Shown here piece by piece: positions 61,901 to 64,000 of a DNA stretch of 64,000 nucleotides. This DNA is from Siphonodentalium dalli (Eukaryota; Mollusca; Scaphopoda; Gadilida; Siphonodentaliidae): NCBI GenBank assembly GCA_032622095.1, contig CP136066.1, positions 96,619,319-96,683,318 of the forward strand, given 5' to 3'. Each line of letters starts with the position of its first letter. Position 1 is the first letter of the stretch. The notes under the pieces are model-generated. The model made no database searches. It was not told the DNA's origin and saw only the letters and a program-made list of their open reading frames with translations. The translations under genes and the position numbers were made by a program.

Positions 61901-64000
61901 TTGGCACATGTCTACCAAGAAATCTTTTTGGTACAGGATGCAGGTCTTTTCTGCTTCAGCAGGTGGGTTTCATGGACATAGTCGGATTATCTACCTCGTG
62001 GCCTCCTCCTCTTCAAGAATTCTAATTATAACCATTAGTTTCAGTGTCCAAGATATATTTGAAGGAGATATAATATTTTTTTACCCAAAATATGTATCTC
62101 CTATAATAAATATCTTGGACACTGAACATAGAGGGCCCTCCCAGTTGGGATCAACATTCCCGCCCCGCGCACTCGGTCAAACGCATCAAACACACAGGAG
62201 GAAGAAATTAAAATGAATGAGGTCTTGTCTTTCCATCGCTGTTATAGTGAAAGGACTCCCATGATTGGTCCAAAGAATATATCGCCATTAATTGGAATTT
62301 GACAAGTGCGCGTACTCGAGGTATTGCGTACCGATTTTTTTTTTACGACTTCTAGATTTCTTGCAAGCAAGAATATATAACCATTAGTTTCAGTGTCCAA
62401 GATATTTATTATAGGAGATACATATTTTGGGTAAAAAAATATTATTTCCCATTCCTCTGGCCAAACCATTTTGAATAGCATGTTAGGCTAGCTTGCGATT
62501 TTTATTTATATTTTTTTATTTCTGAAAAAGGTTGCGTGCGGGGGTTTCAGGACCATGCGCGCAAGTCTGCGAAATGGGAAAATGACTTTGAGTGTCACAA
62601 TATGACAATATGCATTTGCCCTTTGCCATCGCTCTTCACATATTGGCTTCTAGCCTTAATGGCACAAATGATGTTTTATAGTGATATCACAGCAACACAA
62701 GTCAGAATTCATATGTACTTGTATCTGAAAAGGTTCTTGTGGTCAGATTTTATCAGCAAATATTGTTTCATTTTCCACCAAAGTGCTCTCAATCATTTCT
62801 CAATGATTTCAATGGAGAGACTTCAGATCCACTCAGGCAGCTACAGTAATGCTCTCCCTAAGAGCTTACCGATGAATGGCAACAAGCCATATTTCCGACT
62901 AAATCCTGAAAAGTTAACCATAATTCTGCTGTGGTTAAGGAGTCGATTAATTAGAGCATTACTGTACACAATGAAAAAGGACAAATGATCAATACCTTCA
63001 CAACCATTTTTATAAATTTTACATTGATTTTGCTCCACAAATGAAGCTATATTTACCAGGGATTTTCTGCTAGTATGAATGGGTGGCCGATAACCGGTCT
63101 TCCTCTCCCCAAGCAAGACTTCATACTGATAAAAAAAACGGCTACTTGTCTGACATAAAATCAAAGGATAATGGGAGATCAAAACCAGCACATGGACAAG
63201 TTGGACGGCTCACCCAGTTGCATGTGACTACTCAATCCATTGACATAATCAGTACCTCATGTGTACAGATCAGAAATGTATCACACCAAAAACAACCAAG
63301 ATGGTAGCCCCATCAGGTTTGGAGTTTCCCCGAACGGCGTCATTTATTTTCAGCTTGCGGAAAGCCTTGTATTTACAGAATGTAAACAATGTCAATGCGA
63401 AAAGTGGATGTCATCTCAAATTCACATTACCCAGGAAAGATAGTTCATAGACATAATTAATTTGGATGGTTCAGCTAAATTAACCCTTTACCCAACAGAA
63501 GGGCCCTGTGCCAATGCATTCTCTTATATATGCGAGTCGACCATAGGTCGCCTCGCATATATAAGAGAATGCATTGGCTTAACACATTAAAAATTATAAA
63601 ATTGTTAAAGTATGTAAGAAAAAATGGTAAAAAGTGTTAAAAAAAGATTTTTTTTAGGCCAATGCATTCCCTTATATATGCGAGGCGACCTATGGTCGAC
63701 TCGCATATATAAGAGAATGCATTGGCACAGGGCATAACTGTAACTATCACAATGTGGTCAAGGAGCCGGTTCCAATGATATCCATATTTGTATGGTTCTA
63801 TTGAGACAGACCGAAGATATTTTAGGCTGTTGAAGCTTTATTTGGCCGGTTATGGCCGGTTTGTTGGGTAAAGGGTTAACAATATGATTTCTCCACAGAT
63901 GCTCAGACGCAACCTCCGAGGTGAGATGAAGGTCGTTGTCAAGGAGGATTTTTCTATCATGGATCTGGAGCTCATCGAATCTGTGGCGAAAACACTCAGT
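25787..64000 (+). CDS. ASPG: Type I L-asparaginase / 60 kDa lysophospholipase, 12 exons, 3' end beyond the window
   Basis: The enzyme hydrolyses asparagine to aspartate and ammonia. Vertebrate ASPG is also reported to have lysophospholipase and PAF-acetylhydrolase activity. Twelve exons joined at GT..AG sites give one open 466-codon frame: 25787-25979, 29387-29507, 30954-30995, 32665-32742, 41529-41640, 44804-44929, 51746-51829, 53616-53742, 54759-54871, 56823-57008, 58267-58380, 63899-64000. Seen: signature 1 IYTGGTIGM (50-58, nucleophile T55), signature 2 [18 protein letters not shown] (192-209, T197-D198), SDGRDN in exon 7, and [10 protein letters not shown] with the catalytic Lys K269. 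These match the type I enzymes of E. coli (AnsA) and mammals. The protein has about 45 residues before the first strand, more than the human protein, and no signal peptide, so it is probably cytosolic. Family members usually continue with C-terminal ankyrin repeats, which would lie past base 64000. Introns run from 1.0 to 8.8 kb and are packed with transposons. Confidence 0.93.
26200..27117 (-). pseudogene. 5'-truncated non-LTR retrotransposon (reverse transcriptase fragment) in ASPG intron 1
   Basis: Read on the minus strand, 27099-26593 encodes 168 residues with the reverse-transcriptase motifs [18 protein letters not shown] and [10 protein letters not shown], the catalytic YADD box, and a later LGH block. 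Beyond a TGA at 26593 the same frame continues with family-like sequence ([20 protein letters not shown]) and further stops, so the copy is dead. Its 3' end near 26250-26200 carries a tail region with AATAAA-like and TACAAT-like repeats. The 5' end breaks off in AT-rich sequence near 27117, so endonuclease and most RT sequence are missing. Clade is uncertain (an RTE-, CR1- or Jockey-like element). It runs opposite to ASPG. Confidence 0.85.
27700..28330. repeat. Foldback with GGAGGGCGAT ends in ASPG intron 1
   Basis: GGAGGGCAATGATCGCCCTCC near 27733 and GGAGGGCGATAGGCGCCCTCC near 28241, plus GGGCGATCGCCCGCC near 28295, are short palindromes at the two ends. The interior has GC-rich blocks such as GATGCGAAGCATCATCCGAG and poly-T tracts at 28180-28230. 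Probably a non-autonomous DNA element; no target duplication was found. Confidence 0.5.
28531..29116. mobile_element. Non-autonomous hAT-like transposon no. 3, TSD ATTGTGGC/ATTGCGGC
   Basis: CAGGGTTCGCACTG (28531-28544) pairs with CAGCGCGGACCCTG (29103-29116) with a few mismatches. The flanking octamers ATTGTGGC (28523-28530) and ATTGCGGC (29117-29124) differ by one base. Subterminal AATTTGGCAAAA and TTTAGCAAAATATT words repeat near both ends. It is 586 bases long with no transposase and lies in ASPG intron 1. Confidence 0.78.
29387..29507 (+). CDS. ASPG: ASPG exon 2
   Basis: The acceptor TTCTTTCAG ends at 29386 and the donor GTAAGT starts at 29508. The exon encodes [19 protein letters not shown] and continues to KKYLVLP. 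This matches the stretch GVLVP..G..A..LR..PMFHD..LVLP in the vertebrate enzyme, including FHD. It enters in phase 1 and leaves in phase 2. Confidence 0.9.
29540..30900. repeat. Degraded GCCATCTTGGATTTTA repeat units around ASPG exons 2-3
   Basis: About seven diverged units carry GCATGACTAAATCCTTTGG, GATGGGAGC, CGTTGAAAAACATGG and GCCATCTTGGATTT. They are the old relatives of the 45.5-49.3 kb array. The end phrase TTGAGCTGCAGTGTCCTTGA, then CACTTTCATTTC (30657-30690), matches the array end at 49269. Confidence 0.7.
30954..30995 (+). CDS. ASPG: ASPG exon 3, 42-bp symmetric micro-exon (possible cassette)
   Basis: A strong acceptor (TTTGTTTCAG) and donor (GTGAGT) frame 42 bases that read [14 protein letters not shown] in the required frame. 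It enters and leaves in phase 2, so it can be skipped without frame damage. The human and E. coli enzymes have no matching segment here, so the exon is an insertion, an alternative cassette or, less likely, a false call. Confidence 0.66.
31076..31215. repeat. ACTCAGGTGACC / GTCCGTCTGTCC repeat end in ASPG intron 3
   Basis: GGGACTCAGGTGACCAATTT followed by TTGTCCGTCTGTCCATTCG resembles the start of the mollusc-type tandem families at 22.2 and 52.7 kb. A G11 run follows at 31431-31441. Confidence 0.45.
31880..32262. mobile_element. Short DNA element with TCAGGG(A/G)CCAGCC ends
   Basis: GGTCAGGGACCAGCCGAGAG (31877) and CTCTAGGCTGGCCCCTGA (32235-32252) form imperfect inverted ends. Words inside (GGGACATCATCTCCC, GACTTCTCTCTGATAACAGT) match 14180-15895, where the same element was split by other insertions. 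Confidence 0.6.
32285..32590. mobile_element. Family A MITE, double-hairpin copy
   Basis: The element contains two hairpins built from GCATTCTCTTATATATGCGA-like arms, one at 32343-32405 and one at 32456-32519. They are inverted relative to each other, so four related arms lie in one element. The outer ends ACCATTTCATGATGG and CAGTCATGGTAAGGTTAA are weakly inverted. Confidence 0.75.
32665..32742 (+). CDS. ASPG: ASPG exon 4, 78-bp symmetric exon (possible cassette)
   Basis: The acceptor is TTTGTACTTTGAG (ending 32664) and the donor GTAAGT starts at 32743. The 78 bases are open in the required frame and read [20 protein letters not shown] followed by WVPVN. An acceptor 16 bases upstream (TTTCAAG) would bring a TGA into frame and was rejected. 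This exon is also phase 2 to phase 2 and absent from human ASPG, so it shares the cassette question with exon 3. Confidence 0.62.
32897..33000. mobile_element. Chimeric B/C MITE fragment
   Basis: The family B end TTAACCCTTTCTGTACTAAA runs into a family C arm (TTCCGATGAATGGCAACAAG, ending GTTACCCATA). Both are truncated. Confidence 0.6.
33001..34029. other. Intron 4 sequence, nothing recognised
   Basis: AT-rich sequence without long open frames or repeats that I can place. Confidence 0.5.
34030..34178. mobile_element. Family C MITE, 149 bp, TA-flanked
   Basis: It runs from CAATAATTCCCTAAATAATC to GGGAATTATTG, with TA on each side (34028-34029 and 34179-34180). The central part of the left arm is missing compared with 16846-17057. 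Confidence 0.82.
34271..34528. mobile_element. Family A MITE, near-complete copy
   Basis: The outer ends AACCTTTCATGACAGGAG and CTCCAGTCATGAAAGGGTT are inverted. Inside are two hairpins (34320-34385 and 34425-34480) made of GCATTCTCTTATATATGC arms. The CCTTT/AAAGG edge matches the TTAA-type ends of the copy at 63480. Confidence 0.8.
34529..35330. other. Intron 4 sequence, nothing recognised
   Basis: No gene, RNA or clear repeat was identified in this stretch. Confidence 0.45.
35337..35742 (-). mobile_element. tRNA-derived SINE
   Basis: Read on the minus strand, the right end gives GGTAGCCCAGTGGTTAGAGT, a tRNA-like A box, followed by a B-box-like GAGTTCGCGCC. The body towards 35337 ends with TGCTTAGGGCCCATCTGG-type sequence seen in invertebrate SINEs. 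The head is duplicated (ACCACTGGGCTACCACTTCC occurs twice, near 35700 and 35722). It is inserted antisense in ASPG intron 4. Confidence 0.7.
35845..35975 (-). repeat. Dispersed repeat, inverted partial copy of 12660-13060
   Basis: GGTCCCCATATCATCAGATT, GAATCGATTAATTGCCA and GTCAACTATAGTATAAAATT are reverse complements of phrases at 12.9 and 15.6 kb. Confidence 0.65.
36093..37009. mobile_element. Non-autonomous hAT-like transposon no. 4, perfect TSD ATTGTAAC
   Basis: The ends TAGTGTTCAAAC (36093-36104) and GTTTGAACACTA (36998-37009) are perfect inverted repeats. ATTGTAAC lies on both sides (36085-36092 and 37010-37017). Subterminal TAGTCGAC/GTCGACTAGTCG words crowd both ends. The 917 bases have no transposase. 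It lies in ASPG intron 4. Confidence 0.9.
37614..38010. mobile_element. Family D hairpin pair
   Basis: Hairpin 1 (about 37618-37716) and hairpin 2 (about 37915-38005) each carry GAATGTGGTCCCCA.AGG.TGAAT-like left arms and TTCA.CCT..GGGACCTCATTC-like right arms around GCTAGCC..C....TGGATAGC. They bracket a 200-base spacer with TAGGTCTCCCATTGC. Same family as 54.6-57.5 kb. Confidence 0.7.
38336..38445. mobile_element. Family A MITE, internally deleted copy
   Basis: CCTGTGCCAATGCATTCTCC is followed by a shortened hairpin, then CATTGCACTGGCACATGATC and GCTGCACCAGCACAGCTCCC ending in ATCATGAAAGAGTTAA. Most of the middle is missing. Confidence 0.65.
38446..39730. other. Intron 4 sequence with G15 run, otherwise unremarkable
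   Basis: G15 lies at 38861-38875 and a shorter G run at 39529-39537. No coding potential is seen. Confidence 0.45.
39731..40090. repeat. Dispersed repeat, copy 2 (matches 36-390)
   Basis: Same order of phrases as at the window start: GTGATGTGAAACACT, GTAGGGTGATCAAATA, CCTCCAGTTGGCATAGCGCC and CCCGAACAAGTCCATAATAT. Direct orientation. Confidence 0.7.
40091..40980. other. Intron 4 sequence, nothing recognised
   Basis: AT-rich. A short direct repeat, GTTATGTAAACAAAC, occurs twice near 40637 and 40655. No gene or transposon end is seen. Confidence 0.45.
40981..41180. mobile_element. Family A MITE, truncated on the left
   Basis: One and a half hairpins of TATATAAGAGAATGCACTGG and GCATTCTTTTATATATGCGA arms are followed by AGATCCAGTCATGGAAGAGT, the usual right end. 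Confidence 0.7.
41197..41477. mobile_element. Family B MITE, just upstream of ASPG exon 5
   Basis: AACCCTTTCTGTACTAAAAT at the left and CAGTATAGAAATGGTTAA at the right are inverted. Inside are the paired words AAATGCTCAGATAATAAGTT and TGAACTTATTATCTGA. Its right end lies about 50 bases upstream of the exon 5 acceptor. Confidence 0.75.
41529..41640 (+). CDS. ASPG: ASPG exon 5
   Basis: The acceptor TTTATTACAG ends at 41528 and the donor GTTAGT starts at 41641. It encodes [20 protein letters not shown] and then [17 protein letters not shown]. This aligns with NQRILYTVLECQPLFDSSDM of the human protein. The DSSNM motif contributes to the substrate pocket in type I asparaginases. It enters in phase 2 and ends on a codon boundary. 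Confidence 0.92.
42162..42627. mobile_element. TTAA-flanked MITE (family E1), split by a family C MITE
   Basis: TTAACCTCTTGGCTGCCATA begins the left end, and TGACGTCATTCAGCAG then TTAAGAGGTTAA the right end. The body matches 10449-10713 (CTTCAGCACACT, ATGACTGGAACTCAGA). A family C copy occupies 42233-42399. Confidence 0.78.
42233..42399. mobile_element. Family C MITE nested in an E1 MITE, TA-flanked
   Basis: CATTAATGCCCTAAATAATC at the left and GATTATTTAGAGCATTACTG at the right, with TA on both sides. The arms are long and nearly perfect, apart from a gap in the right arm after CCGACTAA. Confidence 0.8.
42697..42926. mobile_element. Family A MITE, interrupted by hAT-like element no. 5
   Basis: It starts TAACCCTTCCATAACTAAAG and holds both double-hairpin halves. 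It breaks at GGTACAGGATCTTTAAT, where other copies continue with GCTGCACCAG. The transposon at 42927-43965 fills the break, and GCTTTAATC follows it. Confidence 0.72.
42927..43965. mobile_element. Non-autonomous hAT-like transposon no. 5, perfect TSD TCTTTAAT
   Basis: TAGAGGTGCCGTGATTATTG (left) and ATTGTGGCACCCCTA (right) are inverted with a few mismatches. TCTTTAAT lies at 42919-42926 and again at 43966-43973. Subterminal ATCGAT/AATCGATTA words are dense, especially at the left. It is 1039 bases long and lacks an intact transposase. It lies in ASPG intron 5. Confidence 0.86.
44056..44319. mobile_element. Family B MITE in ASPG intron 5
   Basis: AACCCTTTCTATACTAAATG at the left and TTTAGTATAGAAAAGGTTAA at the right are inverted. 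It is 264 bases long. The orientation is opposite to the copies at 2480 and 50869. Confidence 0.78.
44804..44929 (+). CDS. ASPG: ASPG exon 6 (second catalytic signature)
   Basis: The acceptor TTATATTGCAG ends at 44803 and the donor GTATGT starts at 44930. The 42 codons include [20 protein letters not shown] and end with PIVLTGSQ, nearly the same as E. coli AnsA. T197 and D198 are the expected catalytic pair. A palindromic MITE begins only about 9 bases beyond the exon end. Confidence 0.95.
44939..45139. mobile_element. Family C MITE directly after the exon 6 donor
   Basis: The left arm lacks its first 20 or so bases and begins GACTCCTTGACAGCAGAATT nine bases beyond exon 6. The right arm ends GGGCATTACTG. 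TTGCCATGGCTTGTTGCCAT shows a small internal duplication of the arm (about 44997-45017). Confidence 0.8.
45514..49297. repeat. 3.8-kb tandem array, about 161-bp monomers in a 483-bp higher-order unit
   Basis: The monomer carries TTGGCGCGGGCTACAGGTCG, ATGAAATTTGTCATGGATGT, GACATGTAGATGGGAACGAG and AACATGGCCGCCAGCAGCCA. Three monomer types recur every 483 bases. Within it, about 45917-46941 and 46883-47907 look identical at an offset of 966. The array is bounded by TTTAGCTCAACTTACTTG at the left and GTTGAGCTACAGTGTCATTG at the right, and starts with a GTGTGTCC microsatellite. Minus-strand frames of about 73 residues in each unit are by-products of the repeat. It lies in ASPG intron 6. Confidence 0.88.
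49297..49480. mobile_element. Family B MITE fragment
   Basis: CTAAATGGATTATCTCAATC and GGAATGGTCTATTATTCATC match the inner part of family B. Both ends are lost. Confidence 0.55.
49468..49745. repeat. Family F repeat, copy 2
   Basis: It is partly palindromic: GAGCCATGGATTAGTGCAAA on one side and TTTTGCACTAAACCGTGGCT on the other, followed by TATTCTGTTGAGTATAAAGG and TTTAGTGTACAGTATCCCTT. Other copies are at 51160-51425 and 19740-19912. Confidence 0.7.
49746..50868. other. Intron 6 sequence, small palindrome only
   Basis: TACTGTAATCGC..ACTGTTTTATGTCC-type pairing near 50350-50420 makes a weak hairpin around CCCCGAGCGGACATAAA. No gene is supported. Confidence 0.4.
50869..51160. mobile_element. 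Family B MITE, complete, TTAA at both ends
   Basis: TTAACCCTTTCTATACTAAA (50869) and TTTAGTATAAAAAGTGTTAA (ending 51160) are inverted. It is 292 bases long. The inside contains AATGTTCAGATAATAATTTC and AATAATAGACCGTTCTGATG. Confidence 0.82.
51161..51425. repeat. Family F repeat, copy 3
   Basis: GAGCCATGGATTAGTGCAAA, AACATGATAATTATAA, TTTTCATTATAATTACCATG and TATTATGTTGAGTATAATAG appear in the order of the copy at 49468. Confidence 0.7.
51746..51829 (+). CDS. ASPG: ASPG exon 7
   Basis: The acceptor TTTCTCCAG and donor GTAAGT frame 28 codons reading [20 protein letters not shown] and then AGNFCIPE. This matches VPI...SDGREN.L.AL..AG....PE of the family. It starts and ends on codon boundaries. 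A TA-flanked MITE starts 21 bases after the donor. Confidence 0.93.
51851..51995. mobile_element. Family C MITE, truncated, 21 bp after the exon 7 donor
   Basis: It starts with CAGTAATGCCCTAAATAATC after TA and continues through a full left arm. The right arm stops at GGCAACAAGCC near 51987. Confidence 0.8.
52733..53515. repeat. Mollusc-type GGGGGGTATACTGG element with tandem units
   Basis: It opens with a hairpin, TTATACCCCCCGCAACGAAG against GTTAGGGGGGGTATACTGG, then a (GTCC)n microsatellite (52780-52820). Three units of about 175 bases follow, with GCACCTGCGATTATGACGTC and GCTTTTATTCCTACATTTTT. It ends near GGGGGGTATCCGTAGTCCCA. Confidence 0.78.
53616..53742 (+). CDS. ASPG: ASPG exon 8 (catalytic lysine)
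   Basis: The acceptor TTGTTCCAG and donor GTGCGT frame [20 protein letters not shown] and then [29 protein letters not shown] is a hallmark of type I asparaginases, and K269 is the expected catalytic lysine. The FDAF.SPN.PPLA-type segment follows. It ends in phase 1. Confidence 0.94.
53755..53845. mobile_element. Family B MITE fragment after exon 8
   Basis: TTAACCCGTTCTTTACTAAT and GGAATGGTCTATTATTGATC identify the left end of family B. The rest is missing. Confidence 0.6.
54434..54466 (+). mobile_element. Retroposon 3' tail with (TTAC)n
   Basis: CTGGCTGAGAATAAAATATT followed by ACTTACTTAC matches the minus-strand tail at 24795-24840. The body upstream is not recognised. Confidence 0.45.
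54585..54680. mobile_element. Family D hairpin upstream of exon 9
   Basis: ATGAGGTGCTTAGAGGTTGA and ATTCACCCTCTGGGGACCTC form an imperfect stem around ATGTTATCC..GGGTGTAGCGTC. Confidence 0.7.
54759..54871 (+). CDS. ASPG: ASPG exon 9
   Basis: The acceptor TTTACCTTTCAG and donor GTGAGT frame 113 bases ending in [16 protein letters not shown]. This aligns with QDVGLLRLYPGIPAALV of the human protein at the start of the small C-terminal domain. The exon sits between two hairpin repeats of the same family (54585-54680 and 54905-55005). Confidence 0.9.
54905..55005. mobile_element. Family D hairpin downstream of exon 9
   Basis: GCAGAATGAGGTCCCCAGAG and CTTGGGACCTCATTCTGC form the stem. The flanks TGCCTGTCATT (left) and ATGGCCTCATCTGCTATGGG (right) are in reverse order compared with the copy at 54585, so the two copies are inverted and bracket exon 9. 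Confidence 0.75.
55224..55322. mobile_element. Family D hairpin in intron 9
   Basis: GCAGGTCCCCAGAGGGTGAA and TTCACCATCTGGGGACCTCA are paired. The right flank GCAAATGACAGGCACACTAA mirrors the left flank of the copy at 54905. Confidence 0.75.
55323..56320. other. Intron 9 sequence, nothing recognised
   Basis: No gene or clear transposon end. Near 56215-56280 the words CATCACGATACATGC and GAATCACGATACAC resemble 36000-36070. Confidence 0.45.
56325..56425. mobile_element. Family D hairpin in intron 9
   Basis: GCAAAATGAGGTTCCCAGCA and CATCCTCTGAAGACCTCATT are paired around CCCACACAGCGGGCTAGCAT. Confidence 0.7.
56640..56732. mobile_element. Family D hairpin upstream of exon 10
   Basis: GAGGTCCGTAGAGGGTAAAT and ATTTACCCTCTGGTGACCTC are paired. 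It ends about 90 bases before the exon 10 acceptor. Confidence 0.75.
56823..57008 (+). CDS. ASPG: ASPG exon 10
   Basis: A T-rich tract and TTTTTTCAG precede the exon and the donor is GTAAGA. The 62 codons include [20 protein letters not shown], then [20 protein letters not shown]. This matches FL.PP.KGVVMETFG.GN and GLVIVN.T.CL.G.V...Y..G of the family. Hairpin repeats of one family lie on both sides (56640-56725 and 57063-57157). Confidence 0.95.
57063..57157. mobile_element. Family D hairpin downstream of exon 10
   Basis: GCAGAATGAGGTCCCTAGTG and CTGGGAACCTCATTCTGC are paired. The flanks are inverted relative to 56640-56732. It begins 54 bases after exon 10. Confidence 0.75.
57360..57465. 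mobile_element. Family D hairpin in intron 10, followed by a G15 run
   Basis: GCAGAATGGGGTTCCCAGAT and CCCTCTGCTGACCTCATTCT pair. A 15-base G run lies at 57496-57510. Confidence 0.7.
57511..58266. other. Intron 10 sequence, nothing recognised
   Basis: No repeat family or RNA gene identified. Short frames on both strands near 57570-57760 show no family signature. Confidence 0.4.
58267..58380 (+). CDS. ASPG: ASPG exon 11
   Basis: The acceptor TTTCTGCAG and donor GTTAGA frame 38 codons including [20 protein letters not shown]. This matches the family motif G.DMT.EAALAKL.Y.L near the end of the asparaginase domain. It starts and ends on codon boundaries. Confidence 0.95.
58590..58930. repeat. 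CTGTCTGTCCATCTGTC-type repeat in intron 11
   Basis: A TA run and TCATCTGTCTGTCCATCTGT lead into GGACAGATTTCAACCATATT and GGTGTGGTGTCTCAGGGTAC. This pattern is common in dispersed invertebrate repeats. Confidence 0.5.
58934..62440. mobile_element. Giant foldback element with about 200-bp inverted arms
   Basis: The left arm (about 58934-59148) and right arm (about 62206-62440) are near-perfect reverse complements. Examples are AATGGCGATATATTCTTTGG against CCAAAGAATATATCGCCATT, and CTTGCTTGCAAGAAATCTAG against CTAGATTTCTTGCAAGCAAG. A third partial arm pair around AGTGTCCAAGATATATTTGA lies at 62036-62128. The 3-kb interior is richer in GC than its surroundings and holds a 117-bp minisatellite, but no transposase that I can recognise. 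It lies in ASPG intron 11. Confidence 0.8.
59885..60470. repeat. 117-bp minisatellite, about five copies
   Basis: Each unit carries TACAGCCTGCGCTGCAGGCT, GGTGGTCATGCCTCCTCTAT and GCGGCTTCCACAACCTTCGC. Starts near 59899, 60016, 60133, 60250 and 60367 give a period of 117 bases, which is 39 codons, so open frames appear on both strands. A TAG at 60245 breaks one plus-strand frame. I take it as non-coding. Confidence 0.82.
62844..62964. mobile_element. Family C MITE, 121 bp, TA-flanked
   Basis: CAGTAATGCTCTCCCTAAGAG at the left keeps only the tip and the centre of the left arm. The right arm is full (ATTCTGCTGTGGTTAAGGAG, then GAGCATTACTG). TA lies on both sides. Confidence 0.8.
63480..63879. 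mobile_element. Family A MITE, intact 400-bp copy with perfect 18-bp TTAA ends
   Basis: TTAACCCTTTACCCAACA (63480-63497) and TGTTGGGTAAAGGGTTAA (63862-63879) are perfect inverted ends. Two hairpins (63507-63580 and 63657-63733), each a palindrome of GCATTCTCTTATATATGCGA arms, are reverse complements of each other. The TTAA plus CCCTTT edges suggest a piggyBac-type element. Its right end is 19 bases before ASPG exon 12. Confidence 0.88.
63899..64000 (+). CDS. ASPG: ASPG exon 12 (5' part, cut by window end)
   Basis: The acceptor ATTTCTCCACAG ends at 63898. The 34 visible codons begin [20 protein letters not shown]. The LRGE motif closes the asparaginase fold in human ASPG (KDLRGEM) and E. coli AnsA (QNLRGEL). 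The exon is still open at the window end. Ankyrin repeats, usual in animal ASPG, would be expected next. The acceptor lies 19 bases past the end of a MITE. Confidence 0.92.
   Translation, partial: MLRRNLRGEMKVVVKEDFSIMDLELIESVAKTLS

Noticed and set aside
62536-62988. 150-residue plus-strand open frame
   Set aside because: Its end overlaps a family C MITE and it shows no recognised domain or splice context.

Overview
The window looks like a stretch of eukaryotic nuclear DNA from a marine invertebrate, most likely a mollusc or another lophotrochozoan. It is AT-rich, its one large gene is split into small exons by long introns with GT..AG boundaries, and it is full of short palindromic DNA transposons, tandem repeats and long G/C homopolymers. 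Repeats opening with AGCTCACCTGAG, and those built on GCCATCTTGG or GGGGGGTATACTGG, are familiar from mollusc genomes. The species cannot be named from the sequence alone.

Only two protein genes can be supported. The first is a single-exon galactose-3-O-sulfotransferase-like gene (9230-10432, + strand), predicted to be a 400-residue Golgi type II membrane enzyme. The second is a cytosolic type I L-asparaginase / 60 kDa lysophospholipase gene (ASPG family, + strand), which starts at 25787 and runs off the right edge. Twelve coding exons can be joined without a frame break into 466 codons that cover the asparaginase domain. All expected catalytic residues are present: T55, T197-D198 and K269. 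Exons 3 and 4 are both symmetric phase-2 cassettes. Skipping both restores the spacing seen in the human and E. coli enzymes, so they may be alternatively spliced.

Layout. 1-9.1 kb: repeats, including a hAT-like element (3680-5029) nested in a C-tipped foldback. 9.2-10.4 kb: the sulfotransferase. 10.4-23.9 kb: repeats, including TTAA-flanked and TA-flanked MITEs, a second hAT-like element (14297-15159), a second C-tipped foldback, and tandem mollusc-type repeats. 24.0-25.4 kb: an unusual element built almost entirely from the palindrome core TGATATCA, ending about 370 bp before the ASPG start. 25.8-64 kb: ASPG exons, whose introns hold a truncated non-LTR retrotransposon (26.2-27.1 kb), three more hAT-like elements, a tRNA-derived SINE, a 3.8-kb higher-order tandem array (45.5-49.3 kb), paired hairpin repeats around exons 9 and 10, and a 3.5-kb foldback holding a 117-bp minisatellite (58.9-62.4 kb).

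The two genes have no evident functional link. The main biological interest is how densely palindromic transposons crowd ASPG splice sites: elements lie 9 bp after exon 6, 21 bp after exon 7 and 19 bp before exon 12. Long inverted repeats can affect splicing, RNA circularisation and editing. All repeat families, target-site duplications and spacings were read by eye and not computed.
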